Made by a program: the position numbers and the translations under genes. The notes below the pieces were generated by a model. The model searched no databases and was not told the origin of the DNA. It worked only from the letters and a program-made list of their open reading frames with translations. From positions 1 to 5,184 of the forward strand of contig CAMZJG010000091.1 in the NCBI GenBank assembly GCA_947307505.1: a stretch of DNA of 5,184 nucleotides. The letters are read 5' to 3'. Of this stretch, positions 1 to 5,184 are shown in pieces. The first letter of the stretch is position 1. Every line of letters begins with the position of its first letter. This stretch comes from an uncultured Clostridia bacterium. Lineage in GTDB: Bacteria > Bacillota_A > Clostridia > Oscillospirales > Oscillospiraceae.

Positions 1-1584
1 CTGATCCAGCTGGGCAGCGACGCCAACATGGATTACGCCAAGTACCTGGCCAGCATCATCAACTCCGGCTCCCTCCCCTTTGAGCTGAAGGATACGAAGC
101 TCCAGGCCGTTGGCGCCTCCCTGGGCGAGCGGAGCCTGGAGACCGCCATCATCGCCGGTCTCATCGGCATCGCCATCGTGATGATCTTCATGCTGATCGT
201 GTACCGCATCCCCGGCATCGTGGCGGACCTCTCCCTTATCCTGTATATCGCCCTGTTCTGCGTGGTCATGTCCGCCCTGCGCCTGAACCTCAGCCTTCCC
301 GGCATCGCGGGCATCATCCTCACCATCGGCATGGCGGTGGATGCCAACGTGGTCATTTACGAGCGCATACGGGAGGAGCTGATCGCGGGCAAGACCCTGC
401 GCAGCGCCATCGACGCGGGCTACAAGCGGGCCTTTACCGCCATTCTGGACTCCAACATCACCACCATGATCGCGGGCTTCGTCCTGCTGTGGAAGGGCAC
501 CGGCACCATCCTGGGCTTCGCCAAGACCCTGCTCATCGGCGTGGTGCTCAGCATGATCTGCATGCTGGTAGTCACCCGGATCATCCTGAAGGCCTTCTCC
601 GCCCTGCGGAAATACGATCCCTGGCAGTACGGCCTTTCCCGGAAGTACGATCCCAAGGACCCGGAGCCCAGCTACGGGAAGCTCCGGCACTTCGTCAGCA
701 AGGGCAAGCTCTTCACCGTGATCTCCATCATCCTGTGCGCCACCGCCATCGTGGCCCTGGTGCTCCTCCCCTTCGGGGTGAGCCTCTTCAACCTGGATAT
801 CGACTTCGTGGGCGGCGTCACCATCCAGTACAGCATCAACCGGGAGGTGGACGCCCAGGTCTCCGCCGATATCTCCAATATGGTGGCGGACGCCACCGGG
901 GTACGCCCCAGCTCCGTTGTACGAACAGGCAATGACGGCCGGAGCGTCACCATCAAGATCCAGGAGCTCACCACCCAGCAGCGGGACGCCATCGGCACGG
1001 GCCTGGCGGAGCTTTACGGCGCGGACAACGTCGTTCTGGAAAGCTCGGATTTCGTCTCCGCCTCAGTGGGACGGGACATCACCGAGGCGGCCTTCGTGGC
1101 CTCTATCCTGGCGGCGGCGCTGATCCTGATCTATATCTCCCTCCGCTTCGAGATCCGCTCCGGTCTGGCGGCGGTGATCTGCCTCATCCATGACCTGCTG
1201 GTGATGCTGAGCTGCTACGTGATCTTCCGCATTTCCCTGAACATGAACTTCATCGCCGCAGCCCTCACCATCATCGGCTACTCCATCAACGCCACCATCG
1301 TCATCTTTGACCGCATCCGGGAGGAAGTCAAGCGCACCGGCGGCCACGAGGACTTCGCCCAGGTGGTGGACCGGAGCATCAGCCGCACCCTGCGCCGCAG
1401 CCTGGGCACTACCATCACCACCCTGCTGCCCATCATCCTGCTGCTCATCCTGGGGGTCAACTCCATCCGGAACTTCGCCTTCCCCATCATGGTGGGCGTC
1501 ATCTCCGGCTGCTACAGCTCCACCTGCGTGGCGGGTCCCCTTTGGAACCTGCTGAAGGGCAAAAAAGCGGTCAAGGTGAAATAA
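1..1584 (+). CDS. secDF: Protein translocase subunit SecDF (SecD-SecF fusion), 5'-truncated
   Basis: Accessory subunit of the Sec translocon. In the known family it uses the proton motive force to help pull secreted proteins out of the SecYEG channel on the outer face of the membrane. The frame is open from base 1, so the start lies outside the window; 527 residues are visible. Counting from base 1, the end of the SecD extracytoplasmic domain (SGSLPF, about 22-27) is followed by SecD membrane segments at about 47-67, 72-93, 99-120, 147-163 and 171-197, with the SecD motif GMAVDANVVIYERIREE (110-126) carrying the key Asp114. A basic linker (about 200-235) leads to SecF: a first membrane segment (236-256), an extracytoplasmic domain with DIDFVGG (266-272), and five more segments to about 515, with IGYSINATIVIFDRIREE (425-442) and RTLRRSLGTT (462-471). 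SecD and SecF are fused in one frame, as in Bacillus. The Asp normally in SecF SINDT is Ala431 here, while Arg466 (E. coli Arg247) is kept. The gene ends 15 nt before a terminator. Confidence 0.96.
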   Translation: MIQLGSDANMDYAKYLASIINSGSLPFELKDTKLQAVGASLGERSLETAIIAGLIGIAIVMIFMLIVYRIPGIVADLSLILYIALFCVVMSALRLNLSLPGIAGIILTIGMAVDANVVIYERIREELIAGKTLRSAIDAGYKRAFTAILDSNITTMIAGFVLLWKGTGTILGFAKTLLIGVVLSMICMLVVTRIILKAFSALRKYDPWQYGLSRKYDPKDPEPSYGKLRHFVSKGKLFTVISIILCATAIVALVLLPFGVSLFNLDIDFVGGVTIQYSINREVDAQVSADISNMVADATGVRPSSVVRTGNDGRSVTIKIQELTTQQRDAIGTGLAELYGADNVVLESSDFVSASVGRDITEAAFVASILAAALILIYISLRFEIRSGLAAVICLIHDLLVMLSCYVIFRISLNMNFIAAALTIIGYSINATIVIFDRIREEVKRTGGHEDFAQVVDRSISRTLRRSLGTTITTLLPIILLLILGVNSIRNFAFPIMVGVISGCYSSTCVAGPLWNLLKGKKAVKVK

Positions 1585-1599
1585 GCTGCTGACAAATGA

Positions 1600-1630
1600 G
1601 CGCCGGGTGGAAAACCGCCCGGCGCTTTTT
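1600..1630 (+). terminator. Intrinsic terminator after secDF
   Basis: An 11-bp stem, GCGCCGGGTGG (1600-1610) with CCGCCCGGCGC (1615-1625), contains a single G-U pair, closes on an AAAA loop and is followed directly by five T residues (1626-1630). This is a textbook Rho-independent terminator for secDF. It ends only three bases before the ribosome binding site of the next gene, so transcription from secDF into the acetyltransferase gene must pass through it. Confidence 0.93.
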
Positions 1631-1633
1631 CTT

Positions 1634-1638
1634 GGAGG
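1634..1638 (+). promoter_or_regulatory. Ribosome binding site that fixes the acetyltransferase start
   Basis: GGAGG lies 7 nt before the ATG at 1646. It decides the start: the frame is also open from a GTG at 1607, but that codon lies inside the terminator stem and has no Shine-Dalgarno sequence in front of it. Confidence 0.9.
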
Positions 1639-1645
1639 GCCCGAT

Positions 1646-2131
1646 ATGCTGAACATACTGTTTTCCTCGGAGAACATCGATTTTGTCCAGGTCTCGGAGG
1701 AACTGATCCCGGATTACATCGTCATGGTAAATGATATGGAACATGTGGAGCGGTTCATCGGCGAGCTCCATGAACCCTTCACCCCCGAGCAGGAGCTCAG
1801 CTGGGTGCAGAAGAAGCGGGCGGAAAAGGCCGTGGTCTTCTCCATGATCCAGCGGAAAAGCGGAGACTTCATCGGGAACATAGAGCTGATGGACGTCTCG
1901 GACGCCCAAGGGGAACTGGGCATCGCCATCACGGCAGCCAAACAGGAGATGGGTTACGGCACCGAGGCCATCCGCCGGATCCTGGAATACGGAGCGGAGG
2001 ACCTGGGCCTGAAGCGGATCACCCTGAAAGCCTTTCCCTTCAACGCCCGGGCGATCCACGTCTATGAAAAATGCGGCTTTCATACGTATGACCGGACGGA
2101 AAAGCACGTATGCATGGAATACATCCGATAA
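1646..2131 (+). CDS. GNAT-family N-acetyltransferase, RimJ/RimL-like
   Basis: A 161-residue cytoplasmic enzyme expected to transfer an acetyl group from acetyl-CoA to an amine; the substrate cannot be read from the sequence. The fold is visible in order: an N-terminal region with a PFTPEQELSWVQKK stretch (45-57) typical of the Acetyltransf_3 type, strand FIGNIELMDV (75-84), strand ELGIAIT (90-96), the acetyl-CoA pyrophosphate loop QEMGYGTEA (100-108), helix AIRRILEYGAEDLGL (108-122), strand RITLKAFPFN (124-133), and the closing NARAIHVYEKCGF (133-145) in which Tyr140 is the likely general acid. The length is normal for a single-domain GNAT. It could modify ribosomal protein or other N-termini (Rim enzymes), small amines or an antibiotic; none of these is favoured. 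It lies just behind the secDF terminator and 25 nt before the next gene, with which it is probably co-transcribed. No clear promoter of its own is visible. Confidence 0.9.
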   Translation: MLNILFSSENIDFVQVSEELIPDYIVMVNDMEHVERFIGELHEPFTPEQELSWVQKKRAEKAVVFSMIQRKSGDFIGNIELMDVSDAQGELGIAITAAKQEMGYGTEAIRRILEYGAEDLGLKRITLKAFPFNARAIHVYEKCGFHTYDRTEKHVCMEYIR

Positions 2132-2140
2132 ACGCCTGAC

Positions 2141-2148
2141 AGAAAGGA
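2141..2148 (+). promoter_or_regulatory. Ribosome binding site that fixes the start of the membrane protein
   Basis: AGAAAGGA ends 8 nt before the ATG at 2157. The frame is open upstream to an ATG at 2064, but that start would overlap the acetyltransferase gene by 68 bases and has no comparable site, so 2157 is preferred. Confidence 0.85.
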
Positions 2149-2156
2149 ACAAAACA

Positions 2157-2666
2157 ATGGAAAACAGGACGGAAGCCTCCTCCCGGGAGCTGCTGGAAAC
2201 GCTGGTAAAGGGGCAGCGCAAAGCCCTGCGCCACTCCCGGATCGTCACCATTCTCTGCCTGCTGCTGGCGGCGCTGCTGGTGATTGCGGAGCTGACGGCC
2301 GTTCCCCGGGTCACGGCTGCGCTGGAGCGTCTGGACGGAGCCTTCACCGAGCTGGAAGGCGCCATGGGCACGCTGGACCGCCTGGATGCCGCCCTCTCCA
2401 CCGTGGAAGGCACGGTGGGCAATCTGAACGGCCTGCCCGACATGTTCTCCTCTTTCGACAGCACCATGGGGCAGCTGGATGGCCTGATCGAAAACGCGGA
2501 GGCCCTGAGCGAAGCGGCGGCACGCCTTGGGGAAATGGACATCGAATCGCTGAACAGCGGCATCCGGGACATCAGCCAAATCGACTTTGAGACGTTGAAC
2601 CAGGCCATCAAAGACCTGGCCGACGTGGTGCAGCCCCTGGCGCAGTTCGCCAACCTGTTCGGCTGA
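2157..2666 (+). CDS. Single-pass membrane protein with extracytoplasmic coiled coil, function unknown
   Basis: A 169-residue protein that I cannot assign to a named family. Residues 1-28 are polar with a basic end (KGQRKALRHSR, 18-28). A hydrophobic segment follows at about 29-49, and there is no signal peptidase site that I would trust, so it is probably a membrane anchor. The positive-inside rule puts the N-terminus in the cytoplasm and the rest outside. From 52 to 90 the protein has a clean heptad pattern: V52, L59, L66, L73, L80 and V87 at a, and A55, A62, A69, L76, V83 and L90 at d, with many Gly, Asp and Glu residues between, as in a coiled coil. The C-terminus has a two-copy repeat, MDIESLNSGIRDIS (127-140) and IDFETLNQAIKDLA (142-155), followed by DVVQPLAQFANLFG. 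The overall plan (anchor, coiled coil, LNxAIxDL tail) resembles uncharacterised proteins I recall from Oscillospiraceae; that is memory, not a search. It follows the acetyltransferase gene by 25 nt. Confidence 0.82.
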   Translation: MENRTEASSRELLETLVKGQRKALRHSRIVTILCLLLAALLVIAELTAVPRVTAALERLDGAFTELEGAMGTLDRLDAALSTVEGTVGNLNGLPDMFSSFDSTMGQLDGLIENAEALSEAAARLGEMDIESLNSGIRDISQIDFETLNQAIKDLADVVQPLAQFANLFG

Positions 2667-2694
2667 ACCATAACTTCGGAATAAAACACAGATC

Positions 2695-2728
2695 GCCGCG
2701 GCCGGTACGCAAACCGGCCGCGGCCTTT
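2695..2728. terminator. Hairpin between convergent genes, probable bidirectional terminator
   Basis: A perfect 12-bp stem, GCCGCGGCCGGT (2695-2706) with ACCGGCCGCGGC (2713-2724), closes on a six-base loop. On the + strand it is followed by CTTTCACATT, a weak T-tract. On the - strand the first T-run (TTTTATT) comes about 8-10 nt after the stem. It sits between the stop codons of the membrane protein (2666) and pfp (2766), where one hairpin serving both directions is expected. The stem is strong but neither T-tract is ideal. Confidence 0.72.
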
Positions 2729-2765
2729 CACATTCCCATTCAATCCTTCATGCCCCGCGGGGGGA

Positions 2766-4010
2766 TCACGCCCGGATCTGCTTCAGTTTCGTGAACCGGG
2801 GCAGGCCGTCCACCGTCGTCCGGCCGCAGTCCCCCTGGATCAGGGGCAGGACGTAATCCACGAATTCCTGCGTCACTCCCGCGCCGTCCGGCAGGATCCA
2901 TTCCACGGGCACCTTTTTCTCAAAGTTGGCCGCCTCGGTGAGGGGCGCCAGAGCGTATCCCGTGACGGCCTTGCCGTCCACGATCTCCCGGGTATAGGCC
3001 GCCATTTTGCCGTTTTCGCCGGCCAGGGCGGCTTCCACCGCCCGCTTCCCGGCCTCCATGGCCTCGTCGATATCCCGGCGGGAGGCCAGGTGGGCGCCGC
3101 AGCGCTGCAGCAGGCTCAGCTCCACCCCCCGGGTCTTGATCCCGAAGGTCTTGTTCAGTTCGTTGGCCATCCAGGCCGCCAGACCGCCCAGCTGCACATG
3201 GCCGAAGGCGTCCTTCCCCTCCGCCCCTCTGGAGGCGTACTCGGAGAGGAAGACCCCGTTCTTGTCCCGGATGCCCTCGCTCACCGCCACGAACAGGTTC
3301 CCCTTCCGCTCCAGGATCTCCCCGGCCCGCTTATAGAAGGCCTGGAGATCGAAGGGCACTTCCGGCAGATAGACCAGATCCGGCCCGTCCCCCTGCAGGG
3401 TGGCCAGGGCGGCGGAGCCCGCCAGCCAGCCGGCGTTCCGGCCCATGATCTCCACCACCGTGGCGGTGGGATAGTCGTACACCCCCGCGTCCCGGCTCAT
3501 CTCCATGCAGGAGGTGGCGATGAACTTCGCCGCGCTGGCGAAGCCCGGGCAGTGGTCCGTGCCGTTCAGGTCGTTGTCGATGGTCTTGGGGATGCCCATG
3601 ACCCGGCAGTCCCAGCCGGAATTGGCCATGAAGCGGCTGACCTTGTCGCAGGTATCCATGCTGTCGTTCCCGCCGATATAGAAGAAATAGCGGATATCGT
3701 ACTTTTGGAAGATCTCCAGGATGCGGCGGTAGTCCTTATCGTCCTTCGCCGGGTCCGCCAGCTTATACCGGCAGGAGCCCAGGATGGAGGACGGCGTATT
3801 GGGGAGATAGCTCAGCTCCTGGGGATCCTCCTTCCCCAGGTCCCAGAGCACATCGTCCAGGATCCCCTTGACCCCGTGGGCAGCCCCCAGCACCCGGGTG
3901 ATCCGTCCGTCCGCCAGGGCGGCCTTCAGGGCCCCGTACAGGCTGGCGTTGATGACGCTGGTGGGTCCGCCGGACTGGGCCAGAAGACAGGCGCCTTTCA
4001 GTTCGTTCAT
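2766..4010 (-). CDS. pfp: Pyrophosphate-dependent 6-phosphofructokinase
   Basis: Expected to convert fructose 6-phosphate to fructose 1,6-bisphosphate with PPi as phosphate donor, reversibly, in cytoplasmic glycolysis and gluconeogenesis. The protein has 414 residues, in the normal range for this group. Visible motifs are the N-terminal GGPTSVINA (14-22), GGNDS (113-117), PKTIDND (141-147) with catalytic Asp145 (E. coli PfkA Asp127), MGR (189-191) and EGIRD (245-249). Two residues mark the PPi type: Asp116, where ATP enzymes have Gly104 and which blocks ATP binding, and Lys142, where ATP enzymes have Gly124. Asn115 replaces the usual Asp of GGDDS, which I believe is common in this clade. The start at 4010 is chosen for the GGGGAGGA site 7 nt upstream; the longer frame to 4190 would run through the promoter and into fba. 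It is divergent from fba, the gene for the next pathway step, and convergent with the membrane protein gene. Confidence 0.95.
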   Translation of the reverse strand: MNELKGACLLAQSGGPTSVINASLYGALKAALADGRITRVLGAAHGVKGILDDVLWDLGKEDPQELSYLPNTPSSILGSCRYKLADPAKDDKDYRRILEIFQKYDIRYFFYIGGNDSMDTCDKVSRFMANSGWDCRVMGIPKTIDNDLNGTDHCPGFASAAKFIATSCMEMSRDAGVYDYPTATVVEIMGRNAGWLAGSAALATLQGDGPDLVYLPEVPFDLQAFYKRAGEILERKGNLFVAVSEGIRDKNGVFLSEYASRGAEGKDAFGHVQLGGLAAWMANELNKTFGIKTRGVELSLLQRCGAHLASRRDIDEAMEAGKRAVEAALAGENGKMAAYTREIVDGKAVTGYALAPLTEAANFEKKVPVEWILPDGAGVTQEFVDYVLPLIQGDCGRTTVDGLPRFTKLKQIRA

Positions 4011-4017
4011 AATCGTA

Positions 4018-4025
4018 TCCTCCCC
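4018..4025 (-). promoter_or_regulatory. Ribosome binding site of pfp
   Basis: On the - strand, GGGGAGGA ends 7 nt before the ATG at 4010. It decides the pfp start against the in-frame ATG at 4190, whose 60-residue extension would cover the promoter region and has no family-like sequence. Confidence 0.92.
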
Positions 4026-4047
4026 TATCGAATGTTCCGTTTTCCTC

Positions 4048-4076
4048 AGTATACCACGGGCGGAGGGCAAAACAAA
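4048..4076 (-). promoter_or_regulatory. pfp promoter (extended -10)
   Basis: Reading the - strand, TATACT (4053-4048) is preceded by TGG (4056-4054), giving the extended -10 element TGGTATACT. A weak -35 candidate, TTTGTT (4076-4071), lies 17 bp upstream. Transcription would start near 4041, giving a leader of about 31 nt that contains the GGGGAGGA site. The whole element closely matches the fba promoter on the other strand. Confidence 0.8.
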
Positions 4077-4132
4077 CCGGATTTTTCGTCTTTCCCGGGG
4101 AAAGGCTTTTATTTTGTCCTTCCCCGTGGTAT
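4051..4132. repeat. Inverted repeat covering both divergent promoters
   Basis: ATACCACGGG at 4051-4060 is the exact reverse complement of CCCGTGGTAT at 4123-4132. Allowing a one-base gap, similarity extends inward through the spacer and -35 region: 4076-4048 read on the - strand matches 4108-4135 on the + strand at 23 of 29 aligned columns. The 10-bp arms include the TG of the extended -10 and the first three bases of each -10 hexamer. Confidence 0.88.
4090..4104. promoter_or_regulatory. Palindrome between the pfp and fba promoters, candidate operator
   Basis: CTTTCCCGGGGAAAG is a 15-bp palindrome: CTTTCCC pairs perfectly with GGGAAAG around a central G at 4097. It lies just upstream of the fba -35 candidate (4108) and 13 bp upstream of the pfp -35 candidate (4076), close to the centre of the promoter inverted repeat. 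The position suits a dimeric regulator acting on both genes. No particular regulator is recognised, and the function is inferred from symmetry and location. Confidence 0.5.
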
Positions 4133-4135
4133 GAT
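4108..4135 (+). promoter_or_regulatory. fba promoter (extended -10)
   Basis: TATGAT (4130-4135) is preceded by TGG (4127-4129), forming the extended -10 TGGTATGAT. A weak -35 candidate, TTTATT (4108-4113), lies 16 bp upstream. Transcription would start near 4142, right at the GGAAAGGAAG ribosome binding site, so the leader would be only about 17 nt. It is nearly identical to the pfp promoter on the opposite strand. Confidence 0.8.
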
Positions 4136-4140
4136 TCGAA

Positions 4141-4150
4141 GGAAAGGAAG
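4141..4150 (+). promoter_or_regulatory. Ribosome binding site of fba
   Basis: GGAAAGGAAG ends 8 nt before the ATG at 4159. It rules out the in-frame GTG at 4150, which would overlap the site itself. Confidence 0.88.
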
Positions 4151-4158
4151 TGCGGAAT

Positions 4159-5094
4159 ATGCCTATCGTCACCTCGACCGAAATGTTCAAAAAAGCCTAT
4201 GCCGGGGGCTACGCCATCGGCGCCTTCAACGTGAATAATATGGAGATCGTCCAGGGGATCACCGAAGCCGCCAAGGAGGTGGAATCCCCCCTGATCCTTC
4301 AGGTCTCCGCCGGCGCCCGGAAGTACGCCAAGCACGTGTACCTGATGAAGCTCATCGAGGCTGCCGTGGAGGATACGGGCCTGCCCATCTGCGTCCATCT
4401 GGACCACGGCGCGGACTTCGATATCTGCAAATCCTGCGTGGACGGGGGCTTCTCCTCCGTCATGATCGACGGCTCCAGCCGGAGCTTTGAGGAGAATATC
4501 GCCGTCACCCGCCGGGTGGTGGAATACGCCCATGACCACGGCGTGGTGGTGGAGGGCGAGCTGGGCCGCCTGGAGGGGGTGGAGGACGATGTGAAGGTCT
4601 CCGCCGCCGATTCCAGCTATACGGATCCCGCCCAGGTGGAGGAGTTCGTCCAGCGCACCGGGGTGGACTCCCTGGCCATCGCCATCGGCACCAGCCACGG
4701 GGCCTACAAGTTCAAGCCCGGCCAGAAGCCCCAGCTCCGCTTCGATATCCTGGAGGAGGTCTCCCGCCGTCTCCCCGGCTTCCCCATCGTGCTCCACGGG
4801 TCCAGCTCCGTGCTGCCGGAATATGTGGAGACCGTAAACCGCTTCGGCGGCAGCATGCCGGACGCCGTGGGCATCCCGGAGGATATGCTGCGCCAGGCCG
4901 CCACCATGGCGGTGTGCAAGATCAACATCGATTCCGACCTGCGCCTGGGCTTCACCGCCGCTGTGCGCCAGCATCTGGCGGAGAATCCCTCCCATTTCGA
5001 TCCCCGGCAGTACCTCACCCCCGCCCGGGACAACATCCGGGAGATCGTGAAGCGGAAGATCGTAAAGGTGCTGGGCAGCGACCATAAGATCTAA
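4159..5094 (+). CDS. fba: Fructose-1,6-bisphosphate aldolase, class II
   Basis: A zinc-dependent cytoplasmic aldolase that splits fructose 1,6-bisphosphate into glyceraldehyde 3-phosphate and dihydroxyacetone phosphate, and runs in reverse in gluconeogenesis. The 311 residues match the usual length of the compact class II enzymes. Landmarks along the TIM barrel are GAFNVNNMEIVQGI (21-34), LILQVSAGARKYA (45-57), VHLDHG (79-84) with catalytic Asp82 and zinc ligand His83, SVMIDGS (100-106), VEGELGRLEG (131-140) with Glu134, IGTSHGAYKF (176-185) with zinc ligand His180, VLHGSSS (211-217) with zinc ligand His213, and KINIDSDLR (254-262), the substrate phosphate-binding NxDxD-type segment. Nothing is missing. 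The C-terminal HFDPRQYLTPARDNI (279-293) is typical of Clostridia and other bacterial homologues and favours a bisphosphate aldolase over tagatose-bisphosphate aldolase, though the latter cannot be fully excluded. It is divergent from pfp, which makes its substrate, and shares a control region with it. Confidence 0.95.
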   Translation: MPIVTSTEMFKKAYAGGYAIGAFNVNNMEIVQGITEAAKEVESPLILQVSAGARKYAKHVYLMKLIEAAVEDTGLPICVHLDHGADFDICKSCVDGGFSSVMIDGSSRSFEENIAVTRRVVEYAHDHGVVVEGELGRLEGVEDDVKVSAADSSYTDPAQVEEFVQRTGVDSLAIAIGTSHGAYKFKPGQKPQLRFDILEEVSRRLPGFPIVLHGSSSVLPEYVETVNRFGGSMPDAVGIPEDMLRQAATMAVCKINIDSDLRLGFTAAVRQHLAENPSHFDPRQYLTPARDNIREIVKRKIVKVLGSDHKI

Positions 5095-5112
5095 ACTCCG
5101 GAAAAGTATTTT

Positions 5113-5153
5113 GCGCGGGCGGCCGAATGGCCGTCCGCGCCGCGTTTTGTTTT
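5113..5153 (+). terminator. Intrinsic terminator after fba
   Basis: A 12-bp stem, GCGCGGGCGGCC (5113-5124) with GGCCGTCCGCGC (5129-5140), contains one G-U pair and closes on a GAAT loop. Four bases (CGCG) separate it from TTTTGTTTT (5145-5153). It begins 18 nt after the fba stop codon, so fba is probably transcribed alone. Confidence 0.87.
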
Positions 5154-5184
5154 CCCCTGGTGAACCTCTTGCCTCATCATATGA

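Noticed and set aside
1560..1600. Possible promoter for the acetyltransferase gene at the end of secDF (CTGACA near 1588)
   Set aside because: No acceptable -10 hexamer follows at the right spacing; the matching position falls in the terminator stem.
1607..1645. GTG start giving a 13-residue longer acetyltransferase
   Set aside because: The GTG lies inside the terminator stem without a Shine-Dalgarno sequence, while the ATG at 1646 has GGAGG at 7 nt.
1063..1677. 204-codon open frame on the - strand opposite the end of secDF
   Set aside because: It runs through the secDF terminator and is opposite conserved SecF sequence; its His/Asp/Gln-rich translation has no recognisable domain.
1571..2743. 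390-codon open frame on the - strand opposite the acetyltransferase and membrane protein genes
   Set aside because: It crosses two terminator hairpins and two genes with clear ribosome binding sites; the translation has no motifs.
2753..2762. CCCCGCGGGG palindrome near the 3' end of pfp
   Set aside because: It has no loop to form a hairpin and is short and GC-only, as expected by chance in this GC-rich sequence.
4150..4158. GTG start giving a three-residue longer aldolase
   Set aside because: The GTG overlaps the end of the GGAAAGGAAG ribosome binding site; the ATG at 4159 has proper spacing.
4011..4190. 60-residue N-terminal extension of the phosphofructokinase
   Set aside because: It would cover the promoter region and the start of fba, and the family sequence begins at MNELKGACLLAQSGGP with a good ribosome binding site.
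3090..4238. 382-codon open frame on the + strand opposite pfp
   Set aside because: It is antisense to the well-supported pfp gene, its composition is typical of a frame shadow, and it overlaps the control region and the start of fba.
3763..5085. 440-codon open frame on the - strand opposite fba and the start of pfp
   Set aside because: It is a shadow of high-GC coding sequence: it lies antisense to fba, runs across the divergent promoters into the out-of-frame start of pfp, and its translation is rich in His, Gly, Ala and Asp without family-like motifs.

Overview
The window reads as ordinary chromosomal sequence from a GC-rich member of the Clostridia (Bacillota), probably a gut or rumen type such as an Oscillospiraceae relative. 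The grounds are a SecD-SecF fusion, strong GGAGG-type ribosome binding sites, a PPi-type phosphofructokinase next to a class II aldolase, roughly 60% GC by eye with G/C-rich third codon positions, and extended -10 promoters of the TGGTATRMT kind. The taxonomic call is inference. There are no RNA genes, mobile elements or CRISPR arrays.

Left part (1-2728), all on the + strand: the 3' portion of a fused secDF gene, cut by the left edge, ends at a strong intrinsic terminator. The terminator is followed within a few bases by the ribosome binding site of a small GNAT acetyltransferase gene. After 25 nt comes a gene for a 169-residue single-pass membrane protein of unknown function, with a coiled coil and a C-terminal 15-residue repeat. 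A 12-bp perfect hairpin closes this block and separates it from the convergent pfp gene.

Right part (2766-5153): pfp (- strand) and fba (+ strand) are divergent and share a 148-bp control region. They encode two successive glycolytic steps, fructose-6-phosphate to fructose-1,6-bisphosphate and then to the triose phosphates. The control region is the most interesting non-coding stretch. Both genes have a near-identical promoter of 28-29 bp, arranged as mirror images with the same CCCGTGGTAT block at the -10, and a 15-bp palindrome lies between them. Common control of both glycolytic genes is a reasonable inference. fba ends at a GC-rich hairpin with a T-tract. The last 31 bases (5154-5184) hold nothing recognisable.

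No new multi-gene system was found. The points most worth a second look are the mirrored promoters with the central palindrome, the loss of the usual SecF transmembrane aspartate (Ala instead) in the SecDF protein, and the uncharacterised coiled-coil membrane protein.
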